A DNA stretch of 46,531 bases from Sphingobacterium shayense (GCF_013179575.1 NZ_JABMCQ010000011.1:1-46531), one strand, 5' to 3'. Shown: positions 31,773 through 42,283, numbered from the stretch's first letter. The notes: generated by a model from the letters alone, not told the origin. Program-made: numbers and translations.

Positions 31773-33308
31773 TTAATAACCCTTATTTTGTGTAAGAAGG
31801 TTGTTTAACTGCAACTCTAAATATGGTATGGGAAAAATGAGCCTTTCCGCAGTCAGTTTATAGGCATTTGCCGCTATGTGCCCATATTTAGCCTTCATTT
31901 GCTCGCCATGTGCATTCATTACTTCAATTGCATTATCCGTCCTTATCAAATCATGCCACCGATGATTTTCAAATGCCATTTCTACACGTCTTTCTTTCAA
32001 AATCAACCTTGCTAGTCGAGATTTATCAGTACTATTGATGGCGGGCAATTGGCCTCCTGCTCGTTTACGAACCATATTTAACGGGGCTAGCGCCTCGGTA
32101 GCTTTACCGGTCTCATTCAAGCACTCAGCAAGCATCAAAAGCACATTAGAATACCTATAAATGGGCCAGTTGTCGTCGGTGTTTCGCTCTCGGTTATGGC
32201 TATGCAAATATTTTTTCACAAAAGGCTTAGCCGTCTTTCCAGTAGGTTTAACATATCCATCGCTTTGTTTTACCGCTTGAATTACAAAACTTCCATCCGC
32301 GGCGATAATTCCTTCTGCAATTCCAATTGACCCATTTTCTCTCGTATCTCCTTCTTCATAAGCACTTATCATATCCTCTGTCGGCACGTTGAAACCTCCA
32401 TAGTTAAGCGTGTTCGACTCAATACCAGTTATTAGTGCCACGTTATTCGATTTGGGAATAAACCAATAGCTAAACATACTATGCTGTCCCTGGTCCCCCA
32501 TCATAAATTGTATCTCAAAGATTGACTCTGTATTATTCTTTCTACTGGGTTCAAATACATCAGCATAATTAGGAAGTAAACTATAGCCCATCTCTTGCAC
32601 TTGCTTTAACAAGGGTAAAGCGGCAGCAAAATCTTTTTTAGTCATATATACATCTGCTAACAGCGTACTCGCTGCGCCCTTCGTTATTTTACCGTCTTGT
32701 GGAAAATTAGGCTTTGCTAGTTTTTCAATCGCCTGTTTAAGATCTTCAATAATCACTTCATAAATCTCCGGAATAGCGGATTTTGGAAGAAAGGCTTGCT
32801 GCTCGTTTGTGACCTCATTCAAATAAAGAGGAACCTCCCCAAAATACCGCACAAGGTTAAAATAAAAGTACGCCCTTAAAAACTTTGCCTGGCCAATAAT
32901 CGTGTTTTTAGCTGCTTCATCAATTTGCGCCATTTCAATTCTATCGATGATCGTATTGGCCCGGGCAATACCGATATAGGATGCGTTAAAATATTCATTG
33001 GTCCATTGATTTTGTGAGTCATCGAGCATATCATCTATGTTTTCACGACGAACAATATGAATCCCCCGATCCGGAGCATAATAATCGTAATGCGTGTTAT
33101 CCGAACGCATTTCACCCATTAAGTAGCCACTCTCACCAACGGTACTGCGAAGAGCCTGATACACGCCAGCTAAGGCCTGCGTAAACTGCTCCTCGGTTTG
33201 ATAAAAGTCATCTGCGCCCAGTTCTGAATCAGGGGTCAGACTTAGAAAGTTCTCTTGACAAGAGGTTAATAATAACGCCCAAGCAAACATAATATATTTA
33301 AGTTTCAT
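31773..33308 (-). CDS. SusD-family glycan-binding lipoprotein
   Basis: 511 residues with a lipobox (LLLTSCQEN). The SusD plan is clear: an N-terminal block with LGADDFYQTEEQFTQALAGV, helical TPR-like segments (GQAKFLRAYFYFNLVRYFGE), a C-terminal block with NVLLMLAECLNETGKATEAL and RVEMAFENHRWHDLIRTD, and the usual end LLTQNKGY. It caps the SusC transporter and captures oligosaccharides at the surface. It starts 10 bp after susC and is its obligate partner. Confidence 0.95.
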   Translation of the reverse strand: MKLKYIMFAWALLLTSCQENFLSLTPDSELGADDFYQTEEQFTQALAGVYQALRSTVGESGYLMGEMRSDNTHYDYYAPDRGIHIVRRENIDDMLDDSQNQWTNEYFNASYIGIARANTIIDRIEMAQIDEAAKNTIIGQAKFLRAYFYFNLVRYFGEVPLYLNEVTNEQQAFLPKSAIPEIYEVIIEDLKQAIEKLAKPNFPQDGKITKGAASTLLADVYMTKKDFAAALPLLKQVQEMGYSLLPNYADVFEPSRKNNTESIFEIQFMMGDQGQHSMFSYWFIPKSNNVALITGIESNTLNYGGFNVPTEDMISAYEEGDTRENGSIGIAEGIIAADGSFVIQAVKQSDGYVKPTGKTAKPFVKKYLHSHNRERNTDDNWPIYRYSNVLLMLAECLNETGKATEALAPLNMVRKRAGGQLPAINSTDKSRLARLILKERRVEMAFENHRWHDLIRTDNAIEVMNAHGEQMKAKYGHIAANAYKLTAERLIFPIPYLELQLNNLLTQNKGY

Positions 33309-33318
33309 CTGTCAATTT

Positions 33319-36300
33319 TTAAAATCCAACATTTATTCCGACCGTATACGTCCTAGGGATAGGGTAAGCGGTTTGATCAACACCTAAAGCCAAAGGGTTA
33401 TATCCGCTAGTGCTTACTTCTGGGTTTGCGTACGGATATTTCGTCCACATGAACGCTTCCTGTACACTGCCATATATTCGTACTGATTTGATGTACTCGG
33501 AATGTAAATCAAACCTCTTACCTAACGTAATATTCTTAAGAGATAAATAATCCGCATCGTGTACCCACCGGGAGTTCGTAAAACGGTAGAGACCGGTGGT
33601 ACCTGTCAAGGTTCGAGGCACCTGACCATTTCCTGGATTCTCTTCGGATCGCCATACATTAAGCATTTCTTTTCTCATGTTAAACACGCCATCGATATTT
33701 TCTGTATTCTCGAAAACCGCGGCCATTGTCTGCGCGCCCACAGAACCGGTAAATAGTATATTTAGGTCCCAGGTTTTATATCGAAATGTGTTATTAAATC
33801 CATAAATGAAATCCGGATTCGGATCGCCTAAGAATGTTCTGTCATTGTTATCGATGACACTATCACCGTTGATATCTTTCATCCTCACGGTGCCTACTTG
33901 TGAGGAAATATGTTTAGGGGCAGCATCGAACTCCGCTTGATTCATATACACACCGTCAAAAACATATCCGTAAAACTGGCCTATTGGTTTGCCCACTTCT
34001 GTGCGATTAAAATCCGCTTGATCACTGTAACCCCCGATTGGTGTGTTGTTTGTTCCGAGCTTCACAACTTCATTTCTGTTGAACGAGATATTGAAATCTG
34101 CATTCCACTGAAAATCTTCCCTGTCCATAATATTTGCATCAATTCCAATTTCATGACCCCAGAATTTAAAGGAACCAATGTTAGTAGAGATGGAAGAAAA
34201 TCCCGAGGCTCGAGGCAACTCGATGGGGTAGAGCATTCCGTCTGTTACCTTATGATAATAATCGTAATGGAAATTAACTTTGTTTTCAAATAAGGACACA
34301 TCTAATCCTAGATCCCACTGCTTTGTTTTTTCCCAGCTGAGTAAGGTATTCCCAAGCGAGGTGATAGACAATCCCTGGTTCAAAATATTCCCAAAAGTAT
34401 AGTTTGTTGTCCCCATCATCGCAATCGACGTATAGTTCCCAATATTATTGTTTCCGACGACTCCGTAGCTAGCGCGAAGCTTCAAAAAAGAAATAAGCGA
34501 ATTATCCATCAAAAAATCTTCGGAGGAAAGCAACCAACCGGCAGAAATCGAAGGGAAAGTACCCCATTTTTTATCACTGCCGAACCGAGAGGAACCGTCA
34601 CGGCGGACGGCCGCTGATAGCAGATATTTACCTTTATAATCGTAGTTTAACCGACCGATTACCGACTCCAAAGTCCAAGAAGCGGTACTGCTACCCGAGC
34701 TGGTCACAGTCGCCCCGGCGTTTAGCCAGGGGATGTCATCATTTGGAAAATCAGTTTTACTAAGCCGTCCACTTTGGATCATATACCGCTGAGTGGTATA
34801 ACCTAACAGCACGTCAAAATTGTGATCGTCTAAGGACTTATTATAGGTAAGTAGATTCTCGTTTAACCAGGAATAATAATTGTCGGTATTGTAGGCACCA
34901 GTGGCACGTTGCGGCGGCGCGACGAACAGTCCTCCGCCGGCAGTTGATGGCGTAAAATTCTGCTGCACAAGGTCTCCTAAATCATAATCTGCTCTAACGG
35001 CAAGATTCAGATTATCCCAGATATTATACTTAGCAGAAACATTACCAAGCAAACGCAGTCGCTTAAAATTATCTTGCTTTTCAAGTAGTACACGAAGCCA
35101 ATTTGGATTGGCAAACATCCCGTATGTATTTGTTGTCAGCGGCATCGATCCATCTTCCAGTACAGCTGCAGAAATCGGGCTGGTTATAAAAGCGCCATCG
35201 ATCACCTGCCGCTGGCCGTCGGTATTAATGAGTGTGTTATGATCTAACTGCAGTGAGGGAGCAACGTTGAACCCTAGGGTCAACCGTTTATTGGGCCGGT
35301 ACTCCGTATTCGCGCGAAAGCTATACCGCTGATAACCGGTGTTAAGCAATATACCCTGCTGATTAAAATAACCAGCCGACACGGCCGTACTTATTTTTTC
35401 GTTTGCACCAAGCACCGAGAGCGAGTAGCTCTGGATGGGAGCACCTTTATCAAAAAGTACATCGTACCAGTCCGTTCCTTCACCATATTGATCGGGATTA
35501 CGGTAGTCTTCTGGTATTTCCGCCAGGCCAGTTGCTGGAAGAACCCAATTTTCGTACTTGATCTTGTCTTGATAGAACATGTTTTGCCAATGTGCGAATT
35601 CATTCGCATTCATCACATCTGGGCGTCCTCGCTGTGGTAAATATTGCGCTCCGTAATAGGTATTAAAGTCAATGGAGACCCCATCAGCTTTCCCTTTTTT
35701 TGTTGTTATCAACACGACACCATTCGCAGCGCGCGAACCATACAAAGCCGTTGCCGAGGCATCTTTTAGAACAGAAAAACTTTCGATTTCATCGGGATTA
35801 ATATTGTTAATATCACCGGTTATTGCTTGTCCATCGACAACATATAAAGGATTATTTCCCGCGTTCATAGATGCCGAACCTCGAATTCTAACAGCCATAC
35901 CTTGGCCTGGCTTACCGTTTATCTGTGTTATTTGCACACCAGGAATTCTGCCCTGCATTTTTTGGGTGAATTGGCCGACGGGTACGTCCTTAGCTTTTGA
36001 CGCTTTCATCTCAGAAATCGCGCCTGTTACCTTCGCTTTTTGTTGGGTACCGTAACTCACGACAATTACTTCTTCAATATCCTGAGTGTGCTTAGAAAGC
36101 ATAACTTCCATAGGTGTTGTACCTGCTATAACGACCGTATCCTTATAGCCAACTAGCGAAAACTTAAGTGGACTACTTGCGGCCGCATTAATGATAAAGT
36201 TGCCTGAAGCATCCGTTTTCGTCGATTGGCCGCTGGAAATTACCGTTACTGTTACGGCTATTAAAGGGCCAGCTCCATCAGAAACTGATCCCCTCACGCT

Positions 36301-36390
36301 AGTTGACTCTTGGGCAAACACCCTAGCAGAGACAATACCTAGTAATAGTAACACCATCATCAATGGCTTACTCAGATTTCTTTTTTTCAT
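33319..36390 (-). CDS. SusC-family TonB-dependent glycan transporter
   Basis: 1023 residues: signal peptide (1-26), a carboxypeptidase-regulatory-like domain (about 30-100), the TonB-box region IEEVIVVSYGTQQKAKVTGA, a plug (with GRIPGVQITQINGKPGQGMA and the SusC hallmark PLYVVDGQAI) and a barrel ending RTYTVGINVGF. It imports oligosaccharides across the outer membrane with SusD. A strong hairpin separates it from the upstream glycosidase gene, so its expression may differ from that of the enzymes. Confidence 0.95.
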   Translation of the reverse strand: MKKRNLSKPLMMVLLLLGIVSARVFAQESTSVRGSVSDGAGPLIAVTVTVISSGQSTKTDASGNFIINAAASSPLKFSLVGYKDTVVIAGTTPMEVMLSKHTQDIEEVIVVSYGTQQKAKVTGAISEMKASKAKDVPVGQFTQKMQGRIPGVQITQINGKPGQGMAVRIRGSASMNAGNNPLYVVDGQAITGDINNINPDEIESFSVLKDASATALYGSRAANGVVLITTKKGKADGVSIDFNTYYGAQYLPQRGRPDVMNANEFAHWQNMFYQDKIKYENWVLPATGLAEIPEDYRNPDQYGEGTDWYDVLFDKGAPIQSYSLSVLGANEKISTAVSAGYFNQQGILLNTGYQRYSFRANTEYRPNKRLTLGFNVAPSLQLDHNTLINTDGQRQVIDGAFITSPISAAVLEDGSMPLTTNTYGMFANPNWLRVLLEKQDNFKRLRLLGNVSAKYNIWDNLNLAVRADYDLGDLVQQNFTPSTAGGGLFVAPPQRATGAYNTDNYYSWLNENLLTYNKSLDDHNFDVLLGYTTQRYMIQSGRLSKTDFPNDDIPWLNAGATVTSSGSSTASWTLESVIGRLNYDYKGKYLLSAAVRRDGSSRFGSDKKWGTFPSISAGWLLSSEDFLMDNSLISFLKLRASYGVVGNNNIGNYTSIAMMGTTNYTFGNILNQGLSITSLGNTLLSWEKTKQWDLGLDVSLFENKVNFHYDYYHKVTDGMLYPIELPRASGFSSISTNIGSFKFWGHEIGIDANIMDREDFQWNADFNISFNRNEVVKLGTNNTPIGGYSDQADFNRTEVGKPIGQFYGYVFDGVYMNQAEFDAAPKHISSQVGTVRMKDINGDSVIDNNDRTFLGDPNPDFIYGFNNTFRYKTWDLNILFTGSVGAQTMAAVFENTENIDGVFNMRKEMLNVWRSEENPGNGQVPRTLTGTTGLYRFTNSRWVHDADYLSLKNITLGKRFDLHSEYIKSVRIYGSVQEAFMWTKYPYANPEVSTSGYNPLALGVDQTAYPIPRTYTVGINVGF

Positions 36391-36451
36391 AATTTTCTAT
36401 CGTTTAGTTGGTTTACTTTAAATAGTTTATAATTTATCCGGCAACGAATAA

Positions 36452-36487
36452 TAGCTGAGCTGTCCTGTCGGCAGCACAGCTCAGCTA
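36452..36487 (-). terminator. Hairpin between the glycosidase gene and susC
   Basis: A perfect 12-bp inverted repeat, TAGCTGAGCTGT (36452-36463) and ACAGCTCAGCTA (36476-36487), with a 12-nt loop, 11 bp past the glycosidase stop and 62 bp before the susC start. The minus-strand sequence after it (TTATTCG) is a poor U-tract. It could be a partial terminator or an RNA-stability element that sets the enzyme:transporter ratio. Confidence 0.6.
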
Positions 36488-36498
36488 CAACCATCTAG

Positions 36499-39400
36499 TT
36501 ATTCGGAGAGCTCTAAAAGCTTAAAATCTTGGAGCAACCCAAAGTCATGGGTTTGGTAGGATTCTCCTGATTTTTTTCCAGAGATATTTCTAAAATGCCA
36601 TGGCGAAACCATCCCCGGTGCGGGGTTGTTATGAAACGGTCCGAGTGTGTTTTTCAGCGCGCCCACAACGATAACTTCAATCTCATTTTCACCCGGTGTT
36701 AGTTCAGACAGCTCTAGCTGAAACGGTGGGTAGCTGATATCTCCGACCAGTCTACCATTCACTTTCACCACGGCGGCTGTACCTTTCCACTCCTGCAACT
36801 GTAACAGGTATTTCTTGGAAGGTTGCACATCAAGTTTCTTTACGTAGCCAGCCGAGAATCCATACATTGGACGTCCATTTTCTTTCCAGGAGCCAAGAGC
36901 TGGCGCTATAGCTTTTGTTATTCTCCATCCGTCGGAAGTAGGCTGAGTGGCAAAATCACCTAGAACATATACCGGTTCAATTTCAGCGTAGATACTCATT
37001 CCCTTGCGCCTGAGTGATAGTGTATTTGCTCCAGGACGAACATTTGGAATCTTGTATGTCTTAATATCTTTGTCAATGAACCATCCCTGAGCGTCCCGAT
37101 CGATAGGTTTATCGTTAAAATAGATTTCCCACAAACTGTCTCTTTCAATGGCGATTTGTAGGTCATCAGCAGTGAAGTCCGCACTAACCTGGATGTGGTA
37201 GTCAATCTGTAAAGACTTGTCTTTTGCAAAAGTATCTCTCCTTACCGTTTCATCTTTAAACTGAACAGAAGTATTCCATGGGTTTCCATCTTCAAAGCCA
37301 AAATATTTAAAAAGAGTATCGTTTGCTTCAAATACATATTTAGATACCTGCTTTTGCCCGTCAATAATTAGGTCGCAAAAGTCAACTGTTAACACATTAG
37401 GTTGATAATAAACGACTTCAGTCGCCGTATTTATCACCTTGCCATCGTGCGCTTTCGGTGATCCATCGCTAGTCGGGAACGAATATTTTTCGTTAGATAA
37501 AAAGTACATGGAGCTCTCCACAGGGGCTAAAGAAAGCGATAGGTTCTTCCCCCCGGTTCCATCAAAATCTGAAACCTTTTTCACCGTTCCTGTGAATAAA
37601 TCCATTTTATAAACATGTTTGAATTCCACCGGTACTCTTAGGGAGATCGGGTCATCAAGGCTCGTATTTGTTAGAAATAAAATCTCGCCTGTCGCCAGTT
37701 CTCGCCTGTGATGGTATAAGGAAACCGGGTTAGAATCGGTCTGAGTAATTAGCGGTGAAGCATTTATCTGCTCAAACTTAAATGACTCAGGTTCTTGAAA
37801 TTTTGCATTAATCCGCTCAAGATCTTCTTTATTCTCCTTTCCGTCAACATATTTAATCCTCGAAAGAACAACGAGGTTCCCTCCTTGATCCAAAAATTTA
37901 TTCAGCAAAGCGAGCGTCGGTCGATCCAGATTTTCCATTTTCGGAGGAAGGATCACGTTTGCATACTGCCTATGCCCTATTTGAAATTTATCTGCTTGTA
38001 TCCCACCTTTATCTTTAATAATATTCTCTGATCCTAAATCATATTCAATTTGTGCATTTTCTAACCTGCGAACAAATTGCTGGAAGACTCTGCCGATCGA
38101 ATCTCGAACGATGTTATCTCCTTCAAACTTACTGTACATCCATGTAGTTGAGGTGGGTTCAATAATGCAGATGTCATTGACCTGTTTTCCAAGTGAAAGT
38201 GTTAACGATAATCGGGCAAAATAATCGTTCAGATTTTTGTAGTACGACCACCATGGCGAGTGGTAAGAAAATGATGGTGGATAATCGTACTTTCTAGCAC
38301 CGACTATAGTCATAAAAGAAAGGTGTTGGTTCAACGTGTTGACACCTAAAGCATATTGCCAATCCCCCAATCTTTTCATATCCTTAAAGGTAAGCTCCCA
38401 TCCCCCACCTCCGTAAGTTTCACTCAAGGTTCTCTTTGCGCCCGTCTGGTTGGCGACGCTAGAGAGCTCCTTCACGGCGCGAATATTTCCGAACTGTGCA
38501 TTTGGGCTACTTTCATCAAACTGATTGAATAGCATATCAATTCCGGGGCGTTGGTGCCAGGCATACATTGCCATATTGTCTCCACCATGATTAGGATTAG
38601 GCCAGCCATGTTCCCAGTAATGCCCGGTCCATTCCAGCCCCTTCTTCTCGGTGTATGCATACCAAGGTTTGCTCCACCTGTCAATAAACATTTGAAGCAG
38701 CGTTTGGTAATAATTATGCCGAACCCGCTTCCAATCGCCTAATTCTAAATATAAACTAGGCAAATTCTCTGCAAGTGAGTAACCCCATTTCTCCTTAAAA
38801 ACTTGAAATAGATCTGGTGTCCAGCGGATATTACCACGGCCCTGCACCTCGATATTAGGCTCATCGGTAAAAATTCCCGGAATAGTGCTACCCAATTCAT
38901 CACCTAAGTGTTTCTCATATCCTCGCATTGTTACCTCGATAAATTTTTCGGTTACCCCTTTGGCAAGAAGGTCCACATAAGAATACCCCCCATACCAAGG
39001 TGTTTGTTCATAATTTTGCTTTCTGAAAATATAAAAGCTCGAGTCACTATGTTGGGATGAACTTTTTACTTGGGTGAACTTACCTTCGTTATCCTTTTGA
39101 ACAACTACAAAGACAGCTGAATCAGTAGCAGGAAAAACATCGCTTACTTCCATATGAAGCATCTGCCCTTGATTATATGAGCTTGGCATTTCCGCGGGGA
39201 CATGTCCTCCGGCAAAACCACTTGGATAGGAGTTCTCATCGTATATCCAAACGTCCAGTCCTATACTTTTACCCTGCTGGACAGTGTACTTATACAGCTC
39301 GAACCACTCTTCGGACAAATAAGGGGTAATAAGCCCTGGCCGCGGATGGACAAACACACCACCAAAACCCTTTTCCTTGAGTTCCAGAAGCTCAAATTTA

Positions 39401-39588
39401 ATGCTTTGCTTATCGACTCTAGTGTTCCAAACCCACAGGGGAGCGCTTCTAAATTCCTTATCAGGGTTTTCAAATTTTTTAACTATAGCCAAGAAATCAT
39501 CTGGGCTATTCTCCTGCGCCCTACTCAGCCCCAATTGAAAGGTCGCGATTAGTAAAAAGTAAAGTAGGTGTCTCATAAATGTTCTCAT
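36499..39588 (-). CDS. GH106-like glycoside hydrolase (alpha-L-rhamnosidase type)
   Basis: 1029 residues with a signal peptide (cleaved near LSRAQ). The catalytic part starts with SAPLWVWNTRVDKQSIKFEL, EKGFGGVFVHPRPG and WIYDENSYPSGFAGG, patterns of the GH106-related enzymes. A later region holds ETYGGGGWELTFKDMKR and a glutamine-amidotransferase-like stretch (ILPPKMENLDRPTLALLNKF). The C-terminal ~300 residues are beta-sandwich domains typical of GH2/GH106 accessory modules. GH106 members remove alpha-L-rhamnose from pectic side chains. Here the exact sugar is uncertain, and the catalytic glutamates cannot be assigned without an alignment. It is 25 bp downstream of the isomerase-family gene. 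Confidence 0.7.
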   Translation of the reverse strand: MRTFMRHLLYFLLIATFQLGLSRAQENSPDDFLAIVKKFENPDKEFRSAPLWVWNTRVDKQSIKFELLELKEKGFGGVFVHPRPGLITPYLSEEWFELYKYTVQQGKSIGLDVWIYDENSYPSGFAGGHVPAEMPSSYNQGQMLHMEVSDVFPATDSAVFVVVQKDNEGKFTQVKSSSQHSDSSFYIFRKQNYEQTPWYGGYSYVDLLAKGVTEKFIEVTMRGYEKHLGDELGSTIPGIFTDEPNIEVQGRGNIRWTPDLFQVFKEKWGYSLAENLPSLYLELGDWKRVRHNYYQTLLQMFIDRWSKPWYAYTEKKGLEWTGHYWEHGWPNPNHGGDNMAMYAWHQRPGIDMLFNQFDESSPNAQFGNIRAVKELSSVANQTGAKRTLSETYGGGGWELTFKDMKRLGDWQYALGVNTLNQHLSFMTIVGARKYDYPPSFSYHSPWWSYYKNLNDYFARLSLTLSLGKQVNDICIIEPTSTTWMYSKFEGDNIVRDSIGRVFQQFVRRLENAQIEYDLGSENIIKDKGGIQADKFQIGHRQYANVILPPKMENLDRPTLALLNKFLDQGGNLVVLSRIKYVDGKENKEDLERINAKFQEPESFKFEQINASPLITQTDSNPVSLYHHRRELATGEILFLTNTSLDDPISLRVPVEFKHVYKMDLFTGTVKKVSDFDGTGGKNLSLSLAPVESSMYFLSNEKYSFPTSDGSPKAHDGKVINTATEVVYYQPNVLTVDFCDLIIDGQKQVSKYVFEANDTLFKYFGFEDGNPWNTSVQFKDETVRRDTFAKDKSLQIDYHIQVSADFTADDLQIAIERDSLWEIYFNDKPIDRDAQGWFIDKDIKTYKIPNVRPGANTLSLRRKGMSIYAEIEPVYVLGDFATQPTSDGWRITKAIAPALGSWKENGRPMYGFSAGYVKKLDVQPSKKYLLQLQEWKGTAAVVKVNGRLVGDISYPPFQLELSELTPGENEIEVIVVGALKNTLGPFHNNPAPGMVSPWHFRNISGKKSGESYQTHDFGLLQDFKLLELSE

Positions 39589-39613
39589 TAGTATTGATTA
39601 GTTTCTTTTTCCG

Positions 39614-41047
39614 TTAACAAACTCTCACCGACCGGATCCCAAGTATTTTCCCAAATTTCTCAATCTTTGACCATACATGTCCCACCCCAACAGCACAGTG
39701 GTGGGCCGGGCCGTAGCTGTTCCAAGTCTCCATAAATTCTTTAGCTCCTATAGCAAACCGGTACCGGGAATTCGTATTGCCAATTTCTAGAATCTGTCCC
39801 GGTACAGATTCTCCATGAGCGACCAATAAAAGTAGATTACCATCAGATCCTTCCACCACGGACAGCAGGGTCACAGGACCTAACTGTACCTGCATTTCAA
39901 CAGCTAGCCCTTTGCCGATTTTACCGTGATAAACCTCCAGTGGTCTGACCTTAGTTTTTCCCACACCAATCTTAAGGTGCCCCGGTCCGTCATGCCCCAT
40001 CAAGATTACATCGTCGTTAAAATCCATTGCGTAATACTCTGTAAAGGATCCGCCTACCCCAAAAGCATCTAAAATTTTCATCGCCTGAGCATTTTTAATT
40101 TCATATTCACCAGCTACGGGTACATTTTGGGAAGTAAGAAAAGAGGTTCCGAGTATAATAGAGGTTATTGTATCTTCGTTTTCCGTGCCCGGAATTCCTT
40201 TATGGTAATAGGCAATGGAGCCGAGTTTATACTTTTCCACTAGGCGTTCCAGAGCAATAGAGGTTATCGCCGCCCGCAACAGTTCGGTTTCCTCGCAACC
40301 GCTTTGTATCTCAAAGACGTCCCGGAAGACTGACACGCGCCCCTCAGCCTCTTGGCTGGTCACATTTTTTCGCATAGCCGTCAGTTCATCGATCTCTAAT
40401 ATTTCAATATGACCTCCAAATGTTCTGACCTGCTTTGTAAGGTCCGTGTAGATATCCATCATACCAGAATAATAGGTCCCGATAGCTCCTAAACGGTTGT
40501 GAGCCATAATTTTTGCCACATGTGCTGCCATCATCCATTCTGCTAATTCCCGCCAACACGGATCTGACTTATCAAGCCTTCCAGTGATCTGGAAAAAAGG
40601 GATTCCCACACGGCGAAAAACATTTGCTATTTCTGGAACTGGACAAGCTCCACAATGACGCAGCCATTCGCCCGTCATTGCTCGACGGCTAGAAAGCTGG
40701 TTAAAACGTGAATAATCGATCGCATTATCTGGCGATAGGTTTAAGATAATGATCGGCACTTTGGCTAATTGTGCGGCAGGTACAACGCTTGCTGAAAGTG
40801 CGTACGTTGCTGAATGTATTAAAAGTAGGTCGATCTGCTGCTGCCTACATGCATGCCCAGTGTCAAAGGCTCCATCAACAGTATCTATCAGACCATAGTT
40901 TATGCAGTGAACGAAATCAGCATTGATTTGTGCATGTACAGTGGATAAATAATTTTTTAACTGCGCGTTTAAATCTTCAAATTGCTCCCAATAGGTATTG
41001 AGTCCAATACCAAAAAGTCCGACGTTCAGCGTTATTTTTTCTGCCAT
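39614..41047 (-). CDS. L-arabinose/L-fucose isomerase-family protein
   Basis: 477 residues and no signal peptide, so cytoplasmic. The order of motifs follows AraA-type isomerases. The N-terminal Rossmann part has LLLIHSATYALSASVVPAAQ, the middle has GSFTEYYAMDFNDDVILMGH and DGPGH, and the end has GPAHHCAVGVGHV. The Glu in TEYY and His residues in MGHDGPGH and AHHC fall where AraA binds Mn2+. This subgroup, common in Bacteroidota carbohydrate loci, has few characterised members, so the sugar is inferred. Being next to a GH106-like enzyme, it may act on a deoxy- or pentose sugar released by it. No kinase or aldolase is in the window. Confidence 0.72.
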   Translation of the reverse strand: MAEKITLNVGLFGIGLNTYWEQFEDLNAQLKNYLSTVHAQINADFVHCINYGLIDTVDGAFDTGHACRQQQIDLLLIHSATYALSASVVPAAQLAKVPIIILNLSPDNAIDYSRFNQLSSRRAMTGEWLRHCGACPVPEIANVFRRVGIPFFQITGRLDKSDPCWRELAEWMMAAHVAKIMAHNRLGAIGTYYSGMMDIYTDLTKQVRTFGGHIEILEIDELTAMRKNVTSQEAEGRVSVFRDVFEIQSGCEETELLRAAITSIALERLVEKYKLGSIAYYHKGIPGTENEDTITSIILGTSFLTSQNVPVAGEYEIKNAQAMKILDAFGVGGSFTEYYAMDFNDDVILMGHDGPGHLKIGVGKTKVRPLEVYHGKIGKGLAVEMQVQLGPVTLLSVVEGSDGNLLLLVAHGESVPGQILEIGNTNSRYRFAIGAKEFMETWNSYGPAHHCAVGVGHVWSKIEKFGKILGIRSVRVC

Positions 41048-41174
41048 AAATAATTATCTCAGGTTTAATCCTTCGGTGTTTATAATATTGTATGACACAA
41101 ATTTAGCGCGTGAGGCTGCGACAGGACATAGACATTTTGATAATTATCCTGTAAATTTTGGCAAAAGTTTAAAA

Positions 41175-42068
41175 TTACGCCTGCATAGAATAGCGTTTTT
41201 TGAAAGCTATAGGTGAGAACCCTGTCCGTTCCTTAAAAAATTTAGAAAAATAATATTCCGATTCAAAGTTTAATTCATACGCAATCTCTTTGATAAGTTT
41301 ATCAGTATATAGTAAGAGATTTTTCGCACGGTCTACTTTCAATTGAATCAAGTATTGACCAGGAGCGAGTCCAGTATGTCTTTTGAAAATTTTTCTAAAC
41401 GTCGAATAGCTGGTTTGTAGCTCATTTGCAACATCATTCAAGTTTAGCGTGCTCCCTGCATTTTCTCGAATCATGACCATAGCCTTCTGAACGAGCTGCT
41501 GGTGATCTTTGTTGGCTCTTATTAAGTTCTGCTGCTTTTCAAGGGAATTGACAAGTCCGAGTAAATGCAGAATCATTCCTCCGGCCAATGATTGATAACC
41601 GGGTAATTCAGCCTCGGCCTGAGCCAAAAGACTCTCATATAAGCATATAATTTCTGGCCGCACGCCTGTATAAATCAATGCATTTGCAGGTTGAAAAATG
41701 TAACTTTTGACTAAGGAATCGATAACAAAGCCCTCGAAGCCAATCCAATATTCCACCCAACCTGTCTGCGTATCGGGTTTGTATCGATGCCACTCACCTG
41801 GAAACAGTAAAATGAATGAACCTTCCCCGACTTTAATTTCACCTATGGTTTTAGACTCAAACACCCCATTGCCTCTAGAAATATAAATGAGTTGATACTC
41901 TTGAAGAATGCGCCCCTGTAGCCATTTAAATTCATAGGCCTCGGGATGCTGATTGTTGGGATAGCCCACATTGTTAGCAACCTCACCGCATCCTGTATTC
42001 AGTAGGGTTAATCCCCATTTATTATCTTGGCCACTAGTAGGTAGATATTTGTAGTAACTTTCCATCAC
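41175..42068 (-). CDS. AraC-family transcriptional regulator with cupin sensor
   Basis: 297 residues. The N-terminal ~150 residues form a cupin-like arabinose-binding-type domain (YQLIYISRGNGVFESKTIGE, LLFPGEWHRYKPDTQTGWVE). The C-terminal ~100 residues carry two helix-turn-helix motifs (NDVANELQTSYSTFRKIFKR; EIAYELNFESEYYFSKFFKE, RTGFSP). It is the first gene of the leftward set and lies 127 bp upstream of the isomerase, so it probably controls that operon in response to a sugar. Confidence 0.9.
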   Translation of the reverse strand: MMESYYKYLPTSGQDNKWGLTLLNTGCGEVANNVGYPNNQHPEAYEFKWLQGRILQEYQLIYISRGNGVFESKTIGEIKVGEGSFILLFPGEWHRYKPDTQTGWVEYWIGFEGFVIDSLVKSYIFQPANALIYTGVRPEIICLYESLLAQAEAELPGYQSLAGGMILHLLGLVNSLEKQQNLIRANKDHQQLVQKAMVMIRENAGSTLNLNDVANELQTSYSTFRKIFKRHTGLAPGQYLIQLKVDRAKNLLLYTDKLIKEIAYELNFESEYYFSKFFKERTGFSPIAFKKRYSMQA

Positions 42069-42283
42069 CTGAAGGTTTATAAAAAACTAACATAATCATT
42101 TTTGCACTAAAACTAAAGAACGATATTTCCAGAGCGGCTCGTTGACATAATTCCAAAAACAAAATGGCCCTTCACAAAACTTGGACTCTTGTTCTAAAAG
42201 GACGAACTTGTCCCCCTCTAGCAGCATAATTAGTAAAAAACAACCCGTTCTTCCACCAAGGGAAAATACTTCACAGGCGTTAA

